Below, in pieces: positions 24,769 through 34,180 of a stretch of DNA of 64,000 nt (positions are counted from its first letter, which is position 1; the number at the start of each line of letters is the position of its first letter). Source of the stretch: Sphingomonas sp. SCN 67-18 (GTDB lineage Bacteria; Pseudomonadota; Alphaproteobacteria; Sphingomonadales; Sphingomonadaceae); NCBI RefSeq assembly GCF_001724715.1, contig NZ_MEFG01000014.1:39315-103314 (forward strand). The letters are read 5' to 3'. Under the pieces are notes generated by a model. The model saw only the letters and a list, made by a program, of their open reading frames with translations. It did not search any database and was not told the origin of the DNA. The position numbers and the translations under genes were made by a program.

Positions 24769-27621
24769 TCAGAACTTGAACCGGAAGCCCACGTTGAAAT
24801 AGCGGCCGGCCCAGTCATAAGCCGCGGACGCCGGGATCAGGAACGAGCCCGGAGGACCGTTGGACCCGAAGGGCGGATCCTTGTCGAACAGGTTGGTGAC
24901 CGAGAAATACAGCTCATGTTCGCCGCCGAAGCCGCCGAAGCTGTACTGGGCGTTGATGTCCGAATAGGTGACCGCGGGCAGGTTGTTGTGGTTGATATCC
25001 ACGCCTTCCACGAAGTCGGGCTCAACCACCGATTTGTGGATATAGCGCTGACGCCACTGGACAGACCAGTTGTCCTTGCTGAAGCGCACCGTCGCCGTCG
25101 CGCGCCAGCGCGGCACTTCCGGCGTGCCCAGCTCCACCACCGGCGCGGAAGCGCCGAAGCCCAGCGTTTCCGATTTGGTGATGTGGGTGGCGAGCAGGCG
25201 CAGCTGCAGCTTGCCATCCGCGACCGGGCGATCATAGGCGACTTCGAAATCATAACCCGAAGCCGAAGCCACATCGAGGTTCATCGTCGGTTTGCGGAAG
25301 CGGACGCCCGCGCCTTCCGGCAGCACCTCATATTGCGCGCAGGCGAGTTCCCGGCCGTCCTGCTCGCAGAGCCGGACGATGTCGGTGTTGTCGAGAACGC
25401 CGATCGCATCCTTCAGCTTGATCTTGTAGCGGTCCGCCGACAGCTGCAGCCCGGGGATGAAGGACGGACGCAGAACGATGCCGTAGGTTTCGGTCAGCGC
25501 CTTTTCCGGCTTCAGATTGGGATTGCCGGAGGTGATGATGAAGCTCTGCAGCTGCTGGCCATTATAGATGAAATTGCCGGTCTGCTGGAACTGCGCGTTG
25601 AACAGCTCCACCGAGTTCGGGCCGCGAATGTCGCGCGACTTGGTGTAGCGAATGCGGATCGGATCGATGACCAGCCAGTTGAAGCCGTACTTCCAGGTCG
25701 TGACCGGCCCGGCCAGGCTGTAATCGGCGCGGCGGACGGCGCCGTTGACGTCCAGAGACTGGGCGAACGCCTTGTCCTTGAACACCGGGACGCCGACTTC
25801 GAGATAGGCTTCCTTGATGTTGTAGGAGCCTGACAGCGGCTGCGGGTTATAGGACTGGTAGACGCCGATGCGGTTGTTGAGCGCGGTCGGGAAACCGCGC
25901 AGCCCGTCGAAGTTCAGGATCGATTGCGACACCGCGTCGGACGTCTGCACCACGCCCTCATGCCGGTATTCCAGGCCCGCCGCGACGGCGATCGGCCCGG
26001 CGCCCAGCTGGAGCGTCTCGCCCAGATCGCCGGCGATGTTGAGCACCGCCACCTTCTGGGTCAGCTTCATGTCCTTTTCGGACGTGCCGTAGATGTAATC
26101 GAGCGCCTGCTCGGTGACCGAGCCGTGCCCGAAAATGTTCAGCGGCACGCAGCCCGGATCCAGCCCGTTGAGCGTGGAGCGGCAGACGATGTTGCCGGAC
26201 ACCGGATCCACCACGGCGTCGACCGCGGCGTAGATGTTCCGCATGTTGGTGCGGTTCTGCTGGCCGAGATATTGTTTGGTCTGGCCGTAGGTGTAGGACG
26301 CGTCATAAGACCAGCTGCTGCCGATCTTGCCTTCGAAACCCACGGAATAGCGGGTGACGGCCGCATGGGCCTTCACCGTCGCCCAGGGCGCATCGTTGAA
26401 ATAACGGCCGACCTGGATGCTCTGCAGGTTCAGATCCACCATGCGCTGGCGGACGGAGTCCGGCAGGAAGGCGTTGTTGCGGAAAATGGTGAACCGGGCG
26501 GACGAGCCGACATGCTGGTTGGCGGCGCCGCCGTTCAGCGTGTTGGTCTTGGCATAAAGGCCCTCGGCGAAGACGGTGAAATTGTCCGTCACGTCGAATT
26601 CGCCGCGCGCGAACATGTTCCAGCGCCGCTGGTCGGGGCTGAAGCCGCCGACGCCCAGCGGCCCGTCGCCGCCCGACTGCCAGGTGGTGCTGGTGATGGT
26701 GCCGAAATCGAACATGCGCGTCCCGCCGCCGGGCAGGAACTCGATGCCGCGCAGCGGGCCGGAGGTGATCAGGCCGCCATTGGAGCCGGACGAGGCCCGC
26801 AGATCCTCCACGACGAGGAACGGCGTTCCGGTCGAGGGATTGGGGTTGGGAATGCGGCCGGCCGGGCGGTACCACCATTCGCGATCCGTCGCATAGGGAT
26901 CGGCGACGCCCTTTTGCCGGAAATATTCGGCCGCGGCGATGAAGCGGCCGCGCCCGTCGGCAAATCCCTTGCCGAACGCCAGCGATCCCTTGACCGAACC
27001 CAGATCGCCATAGGTGGAGATGCCGGTGCCGACATCTCCCTTCACGCCGTCGAAATCCATGTCGAGGACGAAGTTGACGACGCCGGCGACCGCGTCGGAG
27101 CCATAGGCCGCCGATGCACCGCCGGTCACCACATCGACGCGCCGCACCAGCGACTGCGGGATGATGTTCACGTCGACCGAACCGTTCTGGTTGGTGGCGA
27201 CCATGCGGTGGCCGTCGAGCAGGATCAGCGTGCGGTTTGCCCCCAGGCCGCGCAGGTTGAGCAGGTTCTGGCCCATCTGGCCGCCGGAAACGGAGGTCGC
27301 GCCGCCGCTGCCCGTCTTGTTGCCGTCGGCAAAGACCGGCAGCTGGTTCAGGCCGTCCGCAAGGTTGCCGGGCGCGGAAGCGGTCAGTTCCTCCGCCGTC
27401 GCGACCGTCACCGGGGTCGGCGCCTGGAAGTTGGTTTGAATGCGGCTGCCCGTGACGACGATCTCGGGTTCCGAGGCGTCATCCTCCGCCATCGCCGTTT
27501 CCGCGGACATGTCCTGCATGTCCTGCGCGAAGGCCGCGCTCGGGCTCAGCAGGGCCAGCGCAAGGGCCCCGCAGGAACCGCCGGCGACCAGGATCGCCTT
27601 TGAAAGGTTTGAAAGGGTCAT
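24769..27621 (-). CDS. TonB-dependent receptor, large
   Basis: The product is about 950 aa from ATG 27621, which follows GGGGAGG. A signal peptide (SPSAAFAQ) precedes the TonB-box-like EPEIVVTGSRI and a full plug domain: ADGLNQLPVFA, LNLRGLGANRTLILLDGHRMV, and DVVTGGASAAYGSDAVAGVVNFVLD. A C-terminal barrel ends YFNVGFRFKF. It resembles sphingomonad/Caulobacter receptors for carbohydrates and aromatic compounds rather than siderophore receptors. It probably brings the cluster's substrate into the periplasm, where the NMT1-like protein takes it. It is followed by the GlcG-like gene 80 bp downstream. Confidence 0.92.
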   Translation of the reverse strand: MTLSNLSKAILVAGGSCGALALALLSPSAAFAQDMQDMSAETAMAEDDASEPEIVVTGSRIQTNFQAPTPVTVATAEELTASAPGNLADGLNQLPVFADGNKTGSGGATSVSGGQMGQNLLNLRGLGANRTLILLDGHRMVATNQNGSVDVNIIPQSLVRRVDVVTGGASAAYGSDAVAGVVNFVLDMDFDGVKGDVGTGISTYGDLGSVKGSLAFGKGFADGRGRFIAAAEYFRQKGVADPYATDREWWYRPAGRIPNPNPSTGTPFLVVEDLRASSGSNGGLITSGPLRGIEFLPGGGTRMFDFGTITSTTWQSGGDGPLGVGGFSPDQRRWNMFARGEFDVTDNFTVFAEGLYAKTNTLNGGAANQHVGSSARFTIFRNNAFLPDSVRQRMVDLNLQSIQVGRYFNDAPWATVKAHAAVTRYSVGFEGKIGSSWSYDASYTYGQTKQYLGQQNRTNMRNIYAAVDAVVDPVSGNIVCRSTLNGLDPGCVPLNIFGHGSVTEQALDYIYGTSEKDMKLTQKVAVLNIAGDLGETLQLGAGPIAVAAGLEYRHEGVVQTSDAVSQSILNFDGLRGFPTALNNRIGVYQSYNPQPLSGSYNIKEAYLEVGVPVFKDKAFAQSLDVNGAVRRADYSLAGPVTTWKYGFNWLVIDPIRIRYTKSRDIRGPNSVELFNAQFQQTGNFIYNGQQLQSFIITSGNPNLKPEKALTETYGIVLRPSFIPGLQLSADRYKIKLKDAIGVLDNTDIVRLCEQDGRELACAQYEVLPEGAGVRFRKPTMNLDVASASGYDFEVAYDRPVADGKLQLRLLATHITKSETLGFGASAPVVELGTPEVPRWRATATVRFSKDNWSVQWRQRYIHKSVVEPDFVEGVDINHNNLPAVTYSDINAQYSFGGFGGEHELYFSVTNLFDKDPPFGSNGPPGSFLIPASAAYDWAGRYFNVGFRFKF

Positions 27622-27797
27622 TTCTAAAAGCCTCCCCACAATTCTGATTATTCCGGCAGCAATGGCCGCGCCTGTTTTCGGCGCACGGATGCAGAGCCCG
27701 TCCACGGCGCGGATCGCCGCGCCCGGAACCTGACCATCCAGTCTGCACTACTGCCAATTCAGCGCGGGGGCGGGACCGCCCCGCCCCCGGGCCGTCA

Positions 27798-29285
27798 CTA
27801 AAGCCTGACGATGCCGATGCCGTTTTCGATCGTCACCTTGGTCCCCAGCTTGGCGGATTCACGCTGGATCTGCTCCAGGATCTTCCGCGCATTTTCCGGC
27901 GTGGGTTTTTCGGGCGTGCCCTGCCGCGACCAGGGCCGGTTCAGGTCCATGCCGAGATCCATGGGATGAAGGCGGATTTCATAAGGCTGGCCATTGCGAT
28001 ATTTGACCTCGCCGATCGCCCCGACCAGCGTTCTGGCCTGGTTGCGCCGCTCATTATCCCATTCATTGACCTCGATCGCGGTCTTGGCGCTGTTGAAGGG
28101 ATCCTCGCCTTCACGCGTGAAGCTGCCTGCTTCGGTTTCGGGCAGGATCTGGTGGAACGAGAATTTGTTCAGCCCGTAGAATATGATGCCCGTATTCCCG
28201 TGCTTGCCCTTGTAGATCTCGATACCCTTGAAATTGTGGATGCCGTCCGCCGAATAGACGTCGGCGCCATTGTCGATGGCCCCGTGGGCGATCTCGCGCT
28301 CGATATCCAGAACGTCCCAATCCCAGCCCCAGCTTTTGAACGCGGTGGAATTCTGATGGATATGGGGGACCAGCGCGACGAAATCGCCATATTCCTTGGC
28401 CTGACGAACCTGCGTCATCAGCCGCTGCATATCGTCCTTCTTGGCTTCATACTGATATTCGCCGGTCTTGGGACCGGGCTTGAAGCGGCCGTTGAGGAAG
28501 ATGTGCGCGCGATCCGGCTGCAGCTTCGGCATGTTGATCGCGTGCGGCAGCACTTCCTCGCGGCGCGCGATAATGCCGGCTTCGATATCCTTGATCGCCT
28601 TGAACTGCTCGTCGTTGACGACGTTCCAGGTGACCAGCTCCAGGCAGTTGAGGCCCGGCGTGCCGCCGATATTGTTGAACTTGTCGGTCGCGCACATCCT
28701 GGGGCTGCCCGACACTTCGCTGATCACATAGACGCCGACCAGCCCGACCCGGCCCTTGGGCGTGTGATGATAGGCGGCGCGGCCGGCATCGGCCTGATTC
28801 TTGCCGAAACCGGCAGCCTTGATCCCCGCGTCGCTCAGATGCTGCATGCTGTCGAACGTGCCCTGGATGCCCATGTCCAGGCCGTGATTATTCGCATGGC
28901 TGACCAGATCGAAGCCGAGATCGGCAAGGTCCTTCGCGGTTTCCTTGATGGTCCAGTTGCCGCCGCCACCGCGGGGCTCCTTGGAATTGAGATGGTCGTA
29001 GACGATGGTTTCCATATTGCCGATCGTCACGTCCGCATCGCGCAGCACCTTGACGAGATCCGGGTGCAGCGTCTTGCCGAACGGCTCCTGGATCAGCATG
29101 TCGCCGACGAACGCCGCGGTGAAATCTCCGCGCATCTTGTTCGCCAGATTGGGTTCCAGCGGCCGACGCTGGAATTCGCGCTCCTGAAACCAAACCGAGG
29201 ACTGGGCAAAAACTGCGCCGCTCATCACGGTTGTTGCGGCCAAAGCCAATGAAGTCTTTATCAGAAAATTCTTTGCCCGCTTCAT
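27798..29285 (-). CDS. Exported CapA-family (PGA synthesis protein-like) phosphoesterase
   Basis: The 495-aa product has a signal peptide ending SGAVFAQS. The CapA/metallophosphatase-like motifs are AAFVGDMLIQEP, DVTIGNMETIV, FDLVSHANNHGLDMG, and a late ALVPHIHQNS in place of the usual HWG. The Asp/Asn/His pattern predicts a metal site. CapA was named from poly-gamma-glutamate synthesis, but many CapA-like proteins lie in uptake or catabolic clusters and may be hydrolases. This one leads the cluster and is exported, so it may process the ligand in the periplasm. The 13-bp motif shared with the first receptor sits just above its ribosome site (GGAGGGG). Confidence 0.85.
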   Translation of the reverse strand: MKRAKNFLIKTSLALAATTVMSGAVFAQSSVWFQEREFQRRPLEPNLANKMRGDFTAAFVGDMLIQEPFGKTLHPDLVKVLRDADVTIGNMETIVYDHLNSKEPRGGGGNWTIKETAKDLADLGFDLVSHANNHGLDMGIQGTFDSMQHLSDAGIKAAGFGKNQADAGRAAYHHTPKGRVGLVGVYVISEVSGSPRMCATDKFNNIGGTPGLNCLELVTWNVVNDEQFKAIKDIEAGIIARREEVLPHAINMPKLQPDRAHIFLNGRFKPGPKTGEYQYEAKKDDMQRLMTQVRQAKEYGDFVALVPHIHQNSTAFKSWGWDWDVLDIEREIAHGAIDNGADVYSADGIHNFKGIEIYKGKHGNTGIIFYGLNKFSFHQILPETEAGSFTREGEDPFNSAKTAIEVNEWDNERRNQARTLVGAIGEVKYRNGQPYEIRLHPMDLGMDLNRPWSRQGTPEKPTPENARKILEQIQRESAKLGTKVTIENGIGIVRL

Positions 29286-29299
29286 GAAATGCCCCTCCA

Positions 29300-29312
29300 G
29301 ATTTTGATATTA
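29300..29312. promoter_or_regulatory. Second copy of the shared 13-bp motif
   Basis: GATTTTGATATTA is located 15 bp upstream of the CapA-like start codon, next to its ribosome site. It is identical to 19237-19249. If it is a regulator site, binding here would block transcription or initiation. The flanking 29,286-29,400 stretch is strongly AT-rich. Confidence 0.35.
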
Positions 29313-29457
29313 AAATAGTACAGAATATATCTGTTCTTTGAGAACTCCCTGTAATACAAGGGATATTCCAATTTATACTTCTGAATTTCGCAATTCATAT
29401 CGTAGGGTCGGTTATTCCACAATTGCAGCTTTTCCGCCGAACGATGACCAAATCGCA

Positions 29458-29877
29458 TCAATTGTCGGCGATGGAACGGCCATGGTCCGTCGCCTGCGCA
29501 GCCCCGGCGGAGCGCGCGACGGCCAGGGCCAGCGCCCGGCGGACGGACCGCAGCGGCGGCAGGGCCGGGCGTTCCTGGCGCGTGATGGTGACAGGACGGA
29601 GCAGCGCCGCTTCCAGCGCGGCGCAATCGACCCCGTCAGGCGCGGTCGCCGAAGGAAATTTGGCGGCGAAACCGGGAATGCGCGCGCGGTCCGCCAGCAA
29701 TCGCGTCCGCAGCCGCTGACCGACCGACAGCCGGATCGGCAGGCCGCCCGCAATCTTGATCCAGCAGTTCCAGCTGATGCCGATCCGGCGCATGACATCG
29801 GCCTGCGAGCCGACGAGCGGCGCGATATCGTCCACCAGCGCGCGGTTGACGATGCACATGCGAAACTCTCTACGCAT
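29458..29877 (-). CDS. Small HTH-like protein of unknown function
   Basis: The product is 139 aa from ATG 29877, preceded by GGGGAGG; longer frames upstream are less likely. There is no signal peptide or membrane segment. Residues ~27-60 (GSQADVMRRIGISWNCWIKI, AGGLPIRLSVGQRLRTRLL) have the spacing of a helix-turn-helix of the kind seen in phage-type or xenobiotic-response regulators. The C-terminal half is Ala/Arg/Pro-rich and probably disordered. It lies upstream of the CapA-like gene with the same orientation, so a regulatory link is possible. I cannot name a family. Confidence 0.55.
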   Translation of the reverse strand: MRREFRMCIVNRALVDDIAPLVGSQADVMRRIGISWNCWIKIAGGLPIRLSVGQRLRTRLLADRARIPGFAAKFPSATAPDGVDCAALEAALLRPVTITRQERPALPPLRSVRRALALAVARSAGAAQATDHGRSIADN

Positions 29878-30329
29878 CACGCCCCTCCCCCCAGGTCCCA
29901 ACCCATCGCTCCCGTGATCGCCCCGATCTTCACGCCATTTGGGCGCGGCAGCGGCAAGGCGTATATCCGGGATATTCGGCCCACCCGGTGCCAACATCCC
30001 GCCTAAAGATGGATTGGAAATACAAAATTTCCGTACGGCCGATGGTCTATTTCGGAATCGCGACAAGTATAAATTCCTTTTTCGGTCATACCAATAACCA
30101 GAACGCAGCAATGATCGCGGCTTCGATCTGAGTTAGACTGTCGATGACCATGATTTTACGCGATTACTTGCGACCTGATCGTCGCCGGTGGCCCCGGCCG
30201 TCCGGCGCCCGCCCCGTCATTGCCGCTCCGCCCGTCCGGCCGCGCCCGCTCTATTGAAAGCCACTGATTTTGCTTCCATCCTCCGCCGCAGACAGGGCGC
30301 AAGCCCGCGCTTTCACGGGATGGGAAAAG
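29878..30329. other. Divergent intergenic region
   Basis: These 452 bases lie between the small HTH-like gene (minus) and the DUF885 gene (plus). The middle part (about 30,010-30,170) is AT-richer and is the likely promoter zone for both. I see no gene, repeat or clear operator. Confidence 0.4.
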
Positions 30330-32150
30330 ATGATCTGCAATCGTCGCAATTTCATGGTTTCGGCCGCCGCCATGGGGCTGGCAGGCATCGCCTGGCCGGC
30401 CTTTGCCGCCATCGACCCGAAGCTGCGCGCCACGCTGGACGAGATTGCCCGCGCCGCGCTCCGCGATTCGCCGGAGGGCTATAGCTATCTGGGGCTGGAC
30501 AGCGGCGAGAACAGCTGGGCGCGGGCGCGGTTGCGGGATCGTTCCGCGGCGGCGCGCGCGAAGGTGGCGACCGAGAACCGGCGCTATCGCAAGATGCTGG
30601 ACGGCATCGACCGGGCCTCGCTGGCCGGGCAGGACAGGCTGCTCTACGATTCCGTCGCCTATGAACTGGCCAGCGGCGCGGCGGGCGCGGCCTTCGCCTA
30701 TGGCGGCGTCGATGCGCTGGGCGGCGGCAACCCCTATGTGATCAGCCAGCAGGACGGCGCCTATCAGGGCACGCCCGAATTCCTCAATTCAGTGCACCGC
30801 ATAGAGGCGCGCGCCGATGCCGAAGCCTATCTGTCGCGCCTCGCCGCCTTTGCCGGCGTGCTCGACCAGGAAAGCGCGCAGGCGCGGCACGATGCCGGGC
30901 TGGGCGTGATCACGCCGGATTTCGTGCTGGATACGACGCTGGCGCAGATGAAGGCGCTGCGCGCGACGCCGGCGGCGGCGTCCCGCATGGTCCAGTCGCT
31001 GGCGACGCGGGCGGCGGCGCGCGGGCTGGCCGGCGACTGGACGGCGCGGGCGGCGAAGATCGTCGAGGCGATGGTCTATCCCGCGCTCGACCGGCAGATC
31101 GCGGCGATGACGGACATCCGCGCCAAGGCCAGCCACGATGCCGGCGCGTGGAAGCTGCCGCAGGGCGACGCCTATTATGCCTGGCTGCTGCAATATGCGA
31201 CCAGCACCACGCTGGACCCGGAAGCGATCCACCAGATGGGGCTGGAGCAGGGACGCGACCTGGACGCGCGCATGGATGCGGTGCTGAAATCGCAGGACAT
31301 GACGCAGGGCACGGTGGGCGAACGACTGGCCGCGCTGACCCGGGACCCGCGCCAGCTCTATCCGAACACCGATGCCGGCCGGGAGGAGGCGATCGCCTAT
31401 GTGAACGGCAAGATCGCGGAGCTGCGCCAGATGCTGCCCCGCATCTCGAAGATGACGATGAAGGCGGAACTGATGGTCAAGCGGGTGCCGCCGGAGATCG
31501 AGGCCGGGGCGGCGCTCGGCTATATGAACTTCGCCTCGCTCGACGGGTCGCGGCCGGCCATTTATTATATCAACCTGCAGGACACCGGAAACTGGCCGAA
31601 ATTCACCATCCCCTCGCTCTCCGCGCATGAAGGGCTGCCCGGCCACACCTGGCAGGGCGCCTATGTCGCCGAACATCGCGACGATGTGCCGTTGATCAGC
31701 TCGCTGATGGGCTTCAACGCCTATACCGAGGGCTGGGCGCTCTATTCGGAACAGCTGGTGGACGAACTGGGCTTCTACAAGGACGATCCCTTCGGCCAGC
31801 TCGGCATGTATCAGGCGCTCCGTTTCCGCGCGTCGCGGCTGGTGACGGATACCGGGCTGCACGCCAAGCGCTGGTCGCGCGAACAGGCGGTCGATTATAT
31901 GACGAGCAGCACCGGGCGCGCCCGTGCGGCCTGCACCAGCGAGGTCGATCGCTATTGCGCCGCGCCGGGGCAGGCGTGCGGATATAAGGTCGGCCATACC
32001 GAGATCGTCCGGCTGCGCGGCAAGGCGCAAGCGGCGCTGGGCGGGCGGTTCGACGTGCGCGATTTCAACGATGCGGTGATCCAGGCCGGGGCGGTGCCGC
32101 TGACCGTGCTGGCGTCCGCGATCGACGATTATATCGCCCGCGCGGGCTAG
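30330..32150 (+). CDS. DUF885 family putative metallohydrolase, Tat-exported
   Basis: The 606-aa product from ATG 30330 starts with a twin-arginine-like signal (CNRRNFMVSAAAMGLAG, cleavage near AFA). The body carries AHEGLPGHTWQ near residue 433, the HExxxxH-like motif of DUF885, and FNAYTEGWALYSEQL about 35 residues later, supplying a Glu ligand. FRASRLVTDTGLHAKRWSR is also typical. DUF885 proteins are predicted zinc peptidases or esterases related to M32-like folds, with no agreed substrate. Export in a folded state by Tat fits a metalloprotein. It ends 4 bp into the convergent glycosyltransferase gene. Confidence 0.88.
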   Translation: MICNRRNFMVSAAAMGLAGIAWPAFAAIDPKLRATLDEIARAALRDSPEGYSYLGLDSGENSWARARLRDRSAAARAKVATENRRYRKMLDGIDRASLAGQDRLLYDSVAYELASGAAGAAFAYGGVDALGGGNPYVISQQDGAYQGTPEFLNSVHRIEARADAEAYLSRLAAFAGVLDQESAQARHDAGLGVITPDFVLDTTLAQMKALRATPAAASRMVQSLATRAAARGLAGDWTARAAKIVEAMVYPALDRQIAAMTDIRAKASHDAGAWKLPQGDAYYAWLLQYATSTTLDPEAIHQMGLEQGRDLDARMDAVLKSQDMTQGTVGERLAALTRDPRQLYPNTDAGREEAIAYVNGKIAELRQMLPRISKMTMKAELMVKRVPPEIEAGAALGYMNFASLDGSRPAIYYINLQDTGNWPKFTIPSLSAHEGLPGHTWQGAYVAEHRDDVPLISSLMGFNAYTEGWALYSEQLVDELGFYKDDPFGQLGMYQALRFRASRLVTDTGLHAKRWSREQAVDYMTSSTGRARAACTSEVDRYCAAPGQACGYKVGHTEIVRLRGKAQAALGGRFDVRDFNDAVIQAGAVPLTVLASAIDDYIARAG

Positions 32151-33340
32151 GCCGGACCGGCAAGACCGGCCAGCCGCCGGATTTCCGCAACCGCGACGTC
32201 GGCGAAAGCGGGCGTCATGCGGGCGCGGAAGGCCGGCGCGGCGGCGCGCACCCCGGCGGCGAACGGCGCATCGGCATGCAGCGCGCGCAAGGACTGGGCG
32301 AAGGGTTCGCGCCGGATGTCCTGCAGGGCCACTTCACCACCCAGCCCGGCGCGGGCCAGCCCGACGCCATAGCCGCGCTTTTCCATGTCGTAATGGACCA
32401 CAACCTGCGGCAACCCGGCGGCCAGCGCGGAGCAGACGAAGCCATGGCCGCCATGCGAGACGACCAGCCGGCTGCGTGCCGCAATCCGGGCGAAGGGAAG
32501 CGGCTGAGGCTCAAAGGCCATGCCGAGCGCGCAAATGCTCTCGACCAGCGCGGGCGAAGCATCGCCGACATGGATCCGCACCGGCAGCCCCGATGCGGCC
32601 AGCCCGTGCCAGAATTCCGAATCCGGCTGCATCGCGGTGAAGCCATAGACGAACACCTCGTCCCCGCCGCCGTCAGACAGCGGCGGCAGCGGCCCGGCGA
32701 TGGCGGGGGCGACCGGCGGCTCCGTCCGCCAGGCGGCATAGGCGTCCAGCTCGGCAAAGACGCCGGCCAGCGAGACGTCCGCGCCGTTGATCGCGGGCAG
32801 CGCGGCAATCGGATCGCGCCCGGCGCGGGCCAGCCCGGCATTGGCATTGTCCAGCGCCTGCCCCTCGTCATGCGCGGGCGGCCCTCCGGTCAGGCTGGGG
32901 AAGTGGGCCATGCCCGCCGGGGGGCGTTCAAAGCCGGTCCCCACGCCCAGCGCCGGCATCCGTCCACGGGCGGCCATCAGCAGCGCGGGCGCGAAATCGG
33001 CCACCACCACATCGGGCCGGACGGCGGACAGGATCGAGTCCCACCCGCCGATCAGCGCCGCCAGCGTTTCCGGGCGATCCAGCCCGAGGCGGACCAATAT
33101 GTCGCCCATCGTCGCCACCGGCGCGCCGCCCGGGCGCGCCGCGTTGACCAGCAGCCGCGGCCAGAGCGGCGCCTGCCACAGCGGCACGGCGGCGGGCACC
33201 AGCCCTTCCGCCGCATCGATGCGCTGCACCGCCATGTCCACCATGTGGCCGTCCGCAATCAGCCGTTCGGCGATGGCGGCCAGCCGGCTGATATGACCGC
33301 GATTGGCCCCCAGTTCCCAGCCGAGCAGGATCCGCGCGAT
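32147..33340 (-). CDS. GT1-type glycosyltransferase with apparent ATC start
   Basis: The C-terminal half has the GT1/GT28 nucleotide-sugar motif SRLVVSHGGHGFVCSALAAG. The N-terminal half has ILLGWELGANRGHISRLAAI, the acceptor-side Rossmann start. That N-terminal block lies upstream of the first ATG in frame (33244). Going back, the frame runs to the upstream gene's TGA without any ATG, GTG or TTG. The only codon at the expected place is ATC 33338-33340, with GGAGCGGGG upstream, reading as (M)ARILLGW. Starting at 33244 would remove the fold's first strand. The protein would be 397 aa. The substrate is unknown. It lies 18 bp after the CinA-like gene. Confidence 0.75.
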   Translation of the reverse strand: MARILLGWELGANRGHISRLAAIAERLIADGHMVDMAVQRIDAAEGLVPAAVPLWQAPLWPRLLVNAARPGGAPVATMGDILVRLGLDRPETLAALIGGWDSILSAVRPDVVVADFAPALLMAARGRMPALGVGTGFERPPAGMAHFPSLTGGPPAHDEGQALDNANAGLARAGRDPIAALPAINGADVSLAGVFAELDAYAAWRTEPPVAPAIAGPLPPLSDGGGDEVFVYGFTAMQPDSEFWHGLAASGLPVRIHVGDASPALVESICALGMAFEPQPLPFARIAARSRLVVSHGGHGFVCSALAAGLPQVVVHYDMEKRGYGVGLARAGLGGEVALQDIRREPFAQSLRALHADAPFAAGVRAAAPAFRARMTPAFADVAVAEIRRLAGLAGPA

Positions 33341-33358
33341 GGCCCCGCTCCGTCCGGG

Positions 33359-34117
33359 TCAGATGCCGTCGAGCACGGCATCGCGCCCGGCATCGGCCAG
33401 CGCGGCGAGCAGTACGGAGACGCAACTGTCCAGCGCCAGTTGCTCGGTGGAGCGGACCACGAAATTCGCGCCGACCCGGCCTTCGCGGAAAAAAGGATAG
33501 CTGCCGATCTGGCACGCCGGGTGCGCCCGCTCCGTGGCGGCGAGCATGTCGGCCACCTCGCTTTCCGCCACCCAGCAGCCGACGGTGCGCGACAGCAGCG
33601 GCCGGCCGCCCTCGATCTTGCCGGAAAGCGCATCGAGCATCATCGCGGTGATGTGCGGCACCCCGGCCATGATGAAGATGTTGCCGTGGCGGATGCCGGG
33701 CGCGCCGGACATGCGGTTTTCGATCAGGTCCGCGCCTTCGGGCACCCGCGCCATGCGCAGCCGCGCCTCGGTGACGCCGCCGCGCCCGGCATAATATTGC
33801 TCCAGCATGGCGCGGGCGCGCGGGTGGACGACCACCGGCACGCCCAGCGCCCCGGCGATCGCATCGACGGTGATGTCGTCATGCGTCGGCCCGATGCCGC
33901 CGGTGGTGAAGAGATAGTCGTTGCGCGCGCTGAGCGCATTCACCGCCTCGACGATGGCGGCCGTGCGGTCGCCCACCACCCGCACCTCAGACAGGCGAAT
34001 CCCCTGGATATTCAGCCACAAGGCGATCTGCGCGATATTCCTGTCGGGCGTGCGCCCGGACAGGATCTCGTCGCCGATGATGACGAGGCCAGCCGTCCAG
34101 ATGCGTTCGTCGGTCAT
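33359..34117 (-). CDS. CinA N-terminal / MoaB-like domain protein
   Basis: The 252-aa product covers the molybdopterin-binding (MoaB/Mog) fold: GLVIIGDEILSGRTPDRN, then FTTGGIGPTHDDITVDAI and GNIFIMAGVPHI. These motifs match COG1058, the N-terminal part of CinA. The C-terminal nicotinamide-nucleotide amidase domain is absent, as in many alphaproteobacterial paralogues. Its true function is unsettled (ADP-ribose or nucleotide pyrophosphatase in CinA relatives). It is divergent from map with only 63 bp between start codons. Confidence 0.88.
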   Translation of the reverse strand: MTDERIWTAGLVIIGDEILSGRTPDRNIAQIALWLNIQGIRLSEVRVVGDRTAAIVEAVNALSARNDYLFTTGGIGPTHDDITVDAIAGALGVPVVVHPRARAMLEQYYAGRGGVTEARLRMARVPEGADLIENRMSGAPGIRHGNIFIMAGVPHITAMMLDALSGKIEGGRPLLSRTVGCWVAESEVADMLAATERAHPACQIGSYPFFREGRVGANFVVRSTEQLALDSCVSVLLAALADAGRDAVLDGI

Positions 34118-34180
34118 CCGCCCGCCTTAACCGCTTCGGCGGCACTCGCAAAGGCCGCGCGGCCGCGCTATATCGCCCCG

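Noticed and set aside
32276..34180. N-terminal extension of map on the plus strand
   Set aside because: It is antisense to the glycosyltransferase and CinA-like genes and not methionine-aminopeptidase-like; the real start is 34181.
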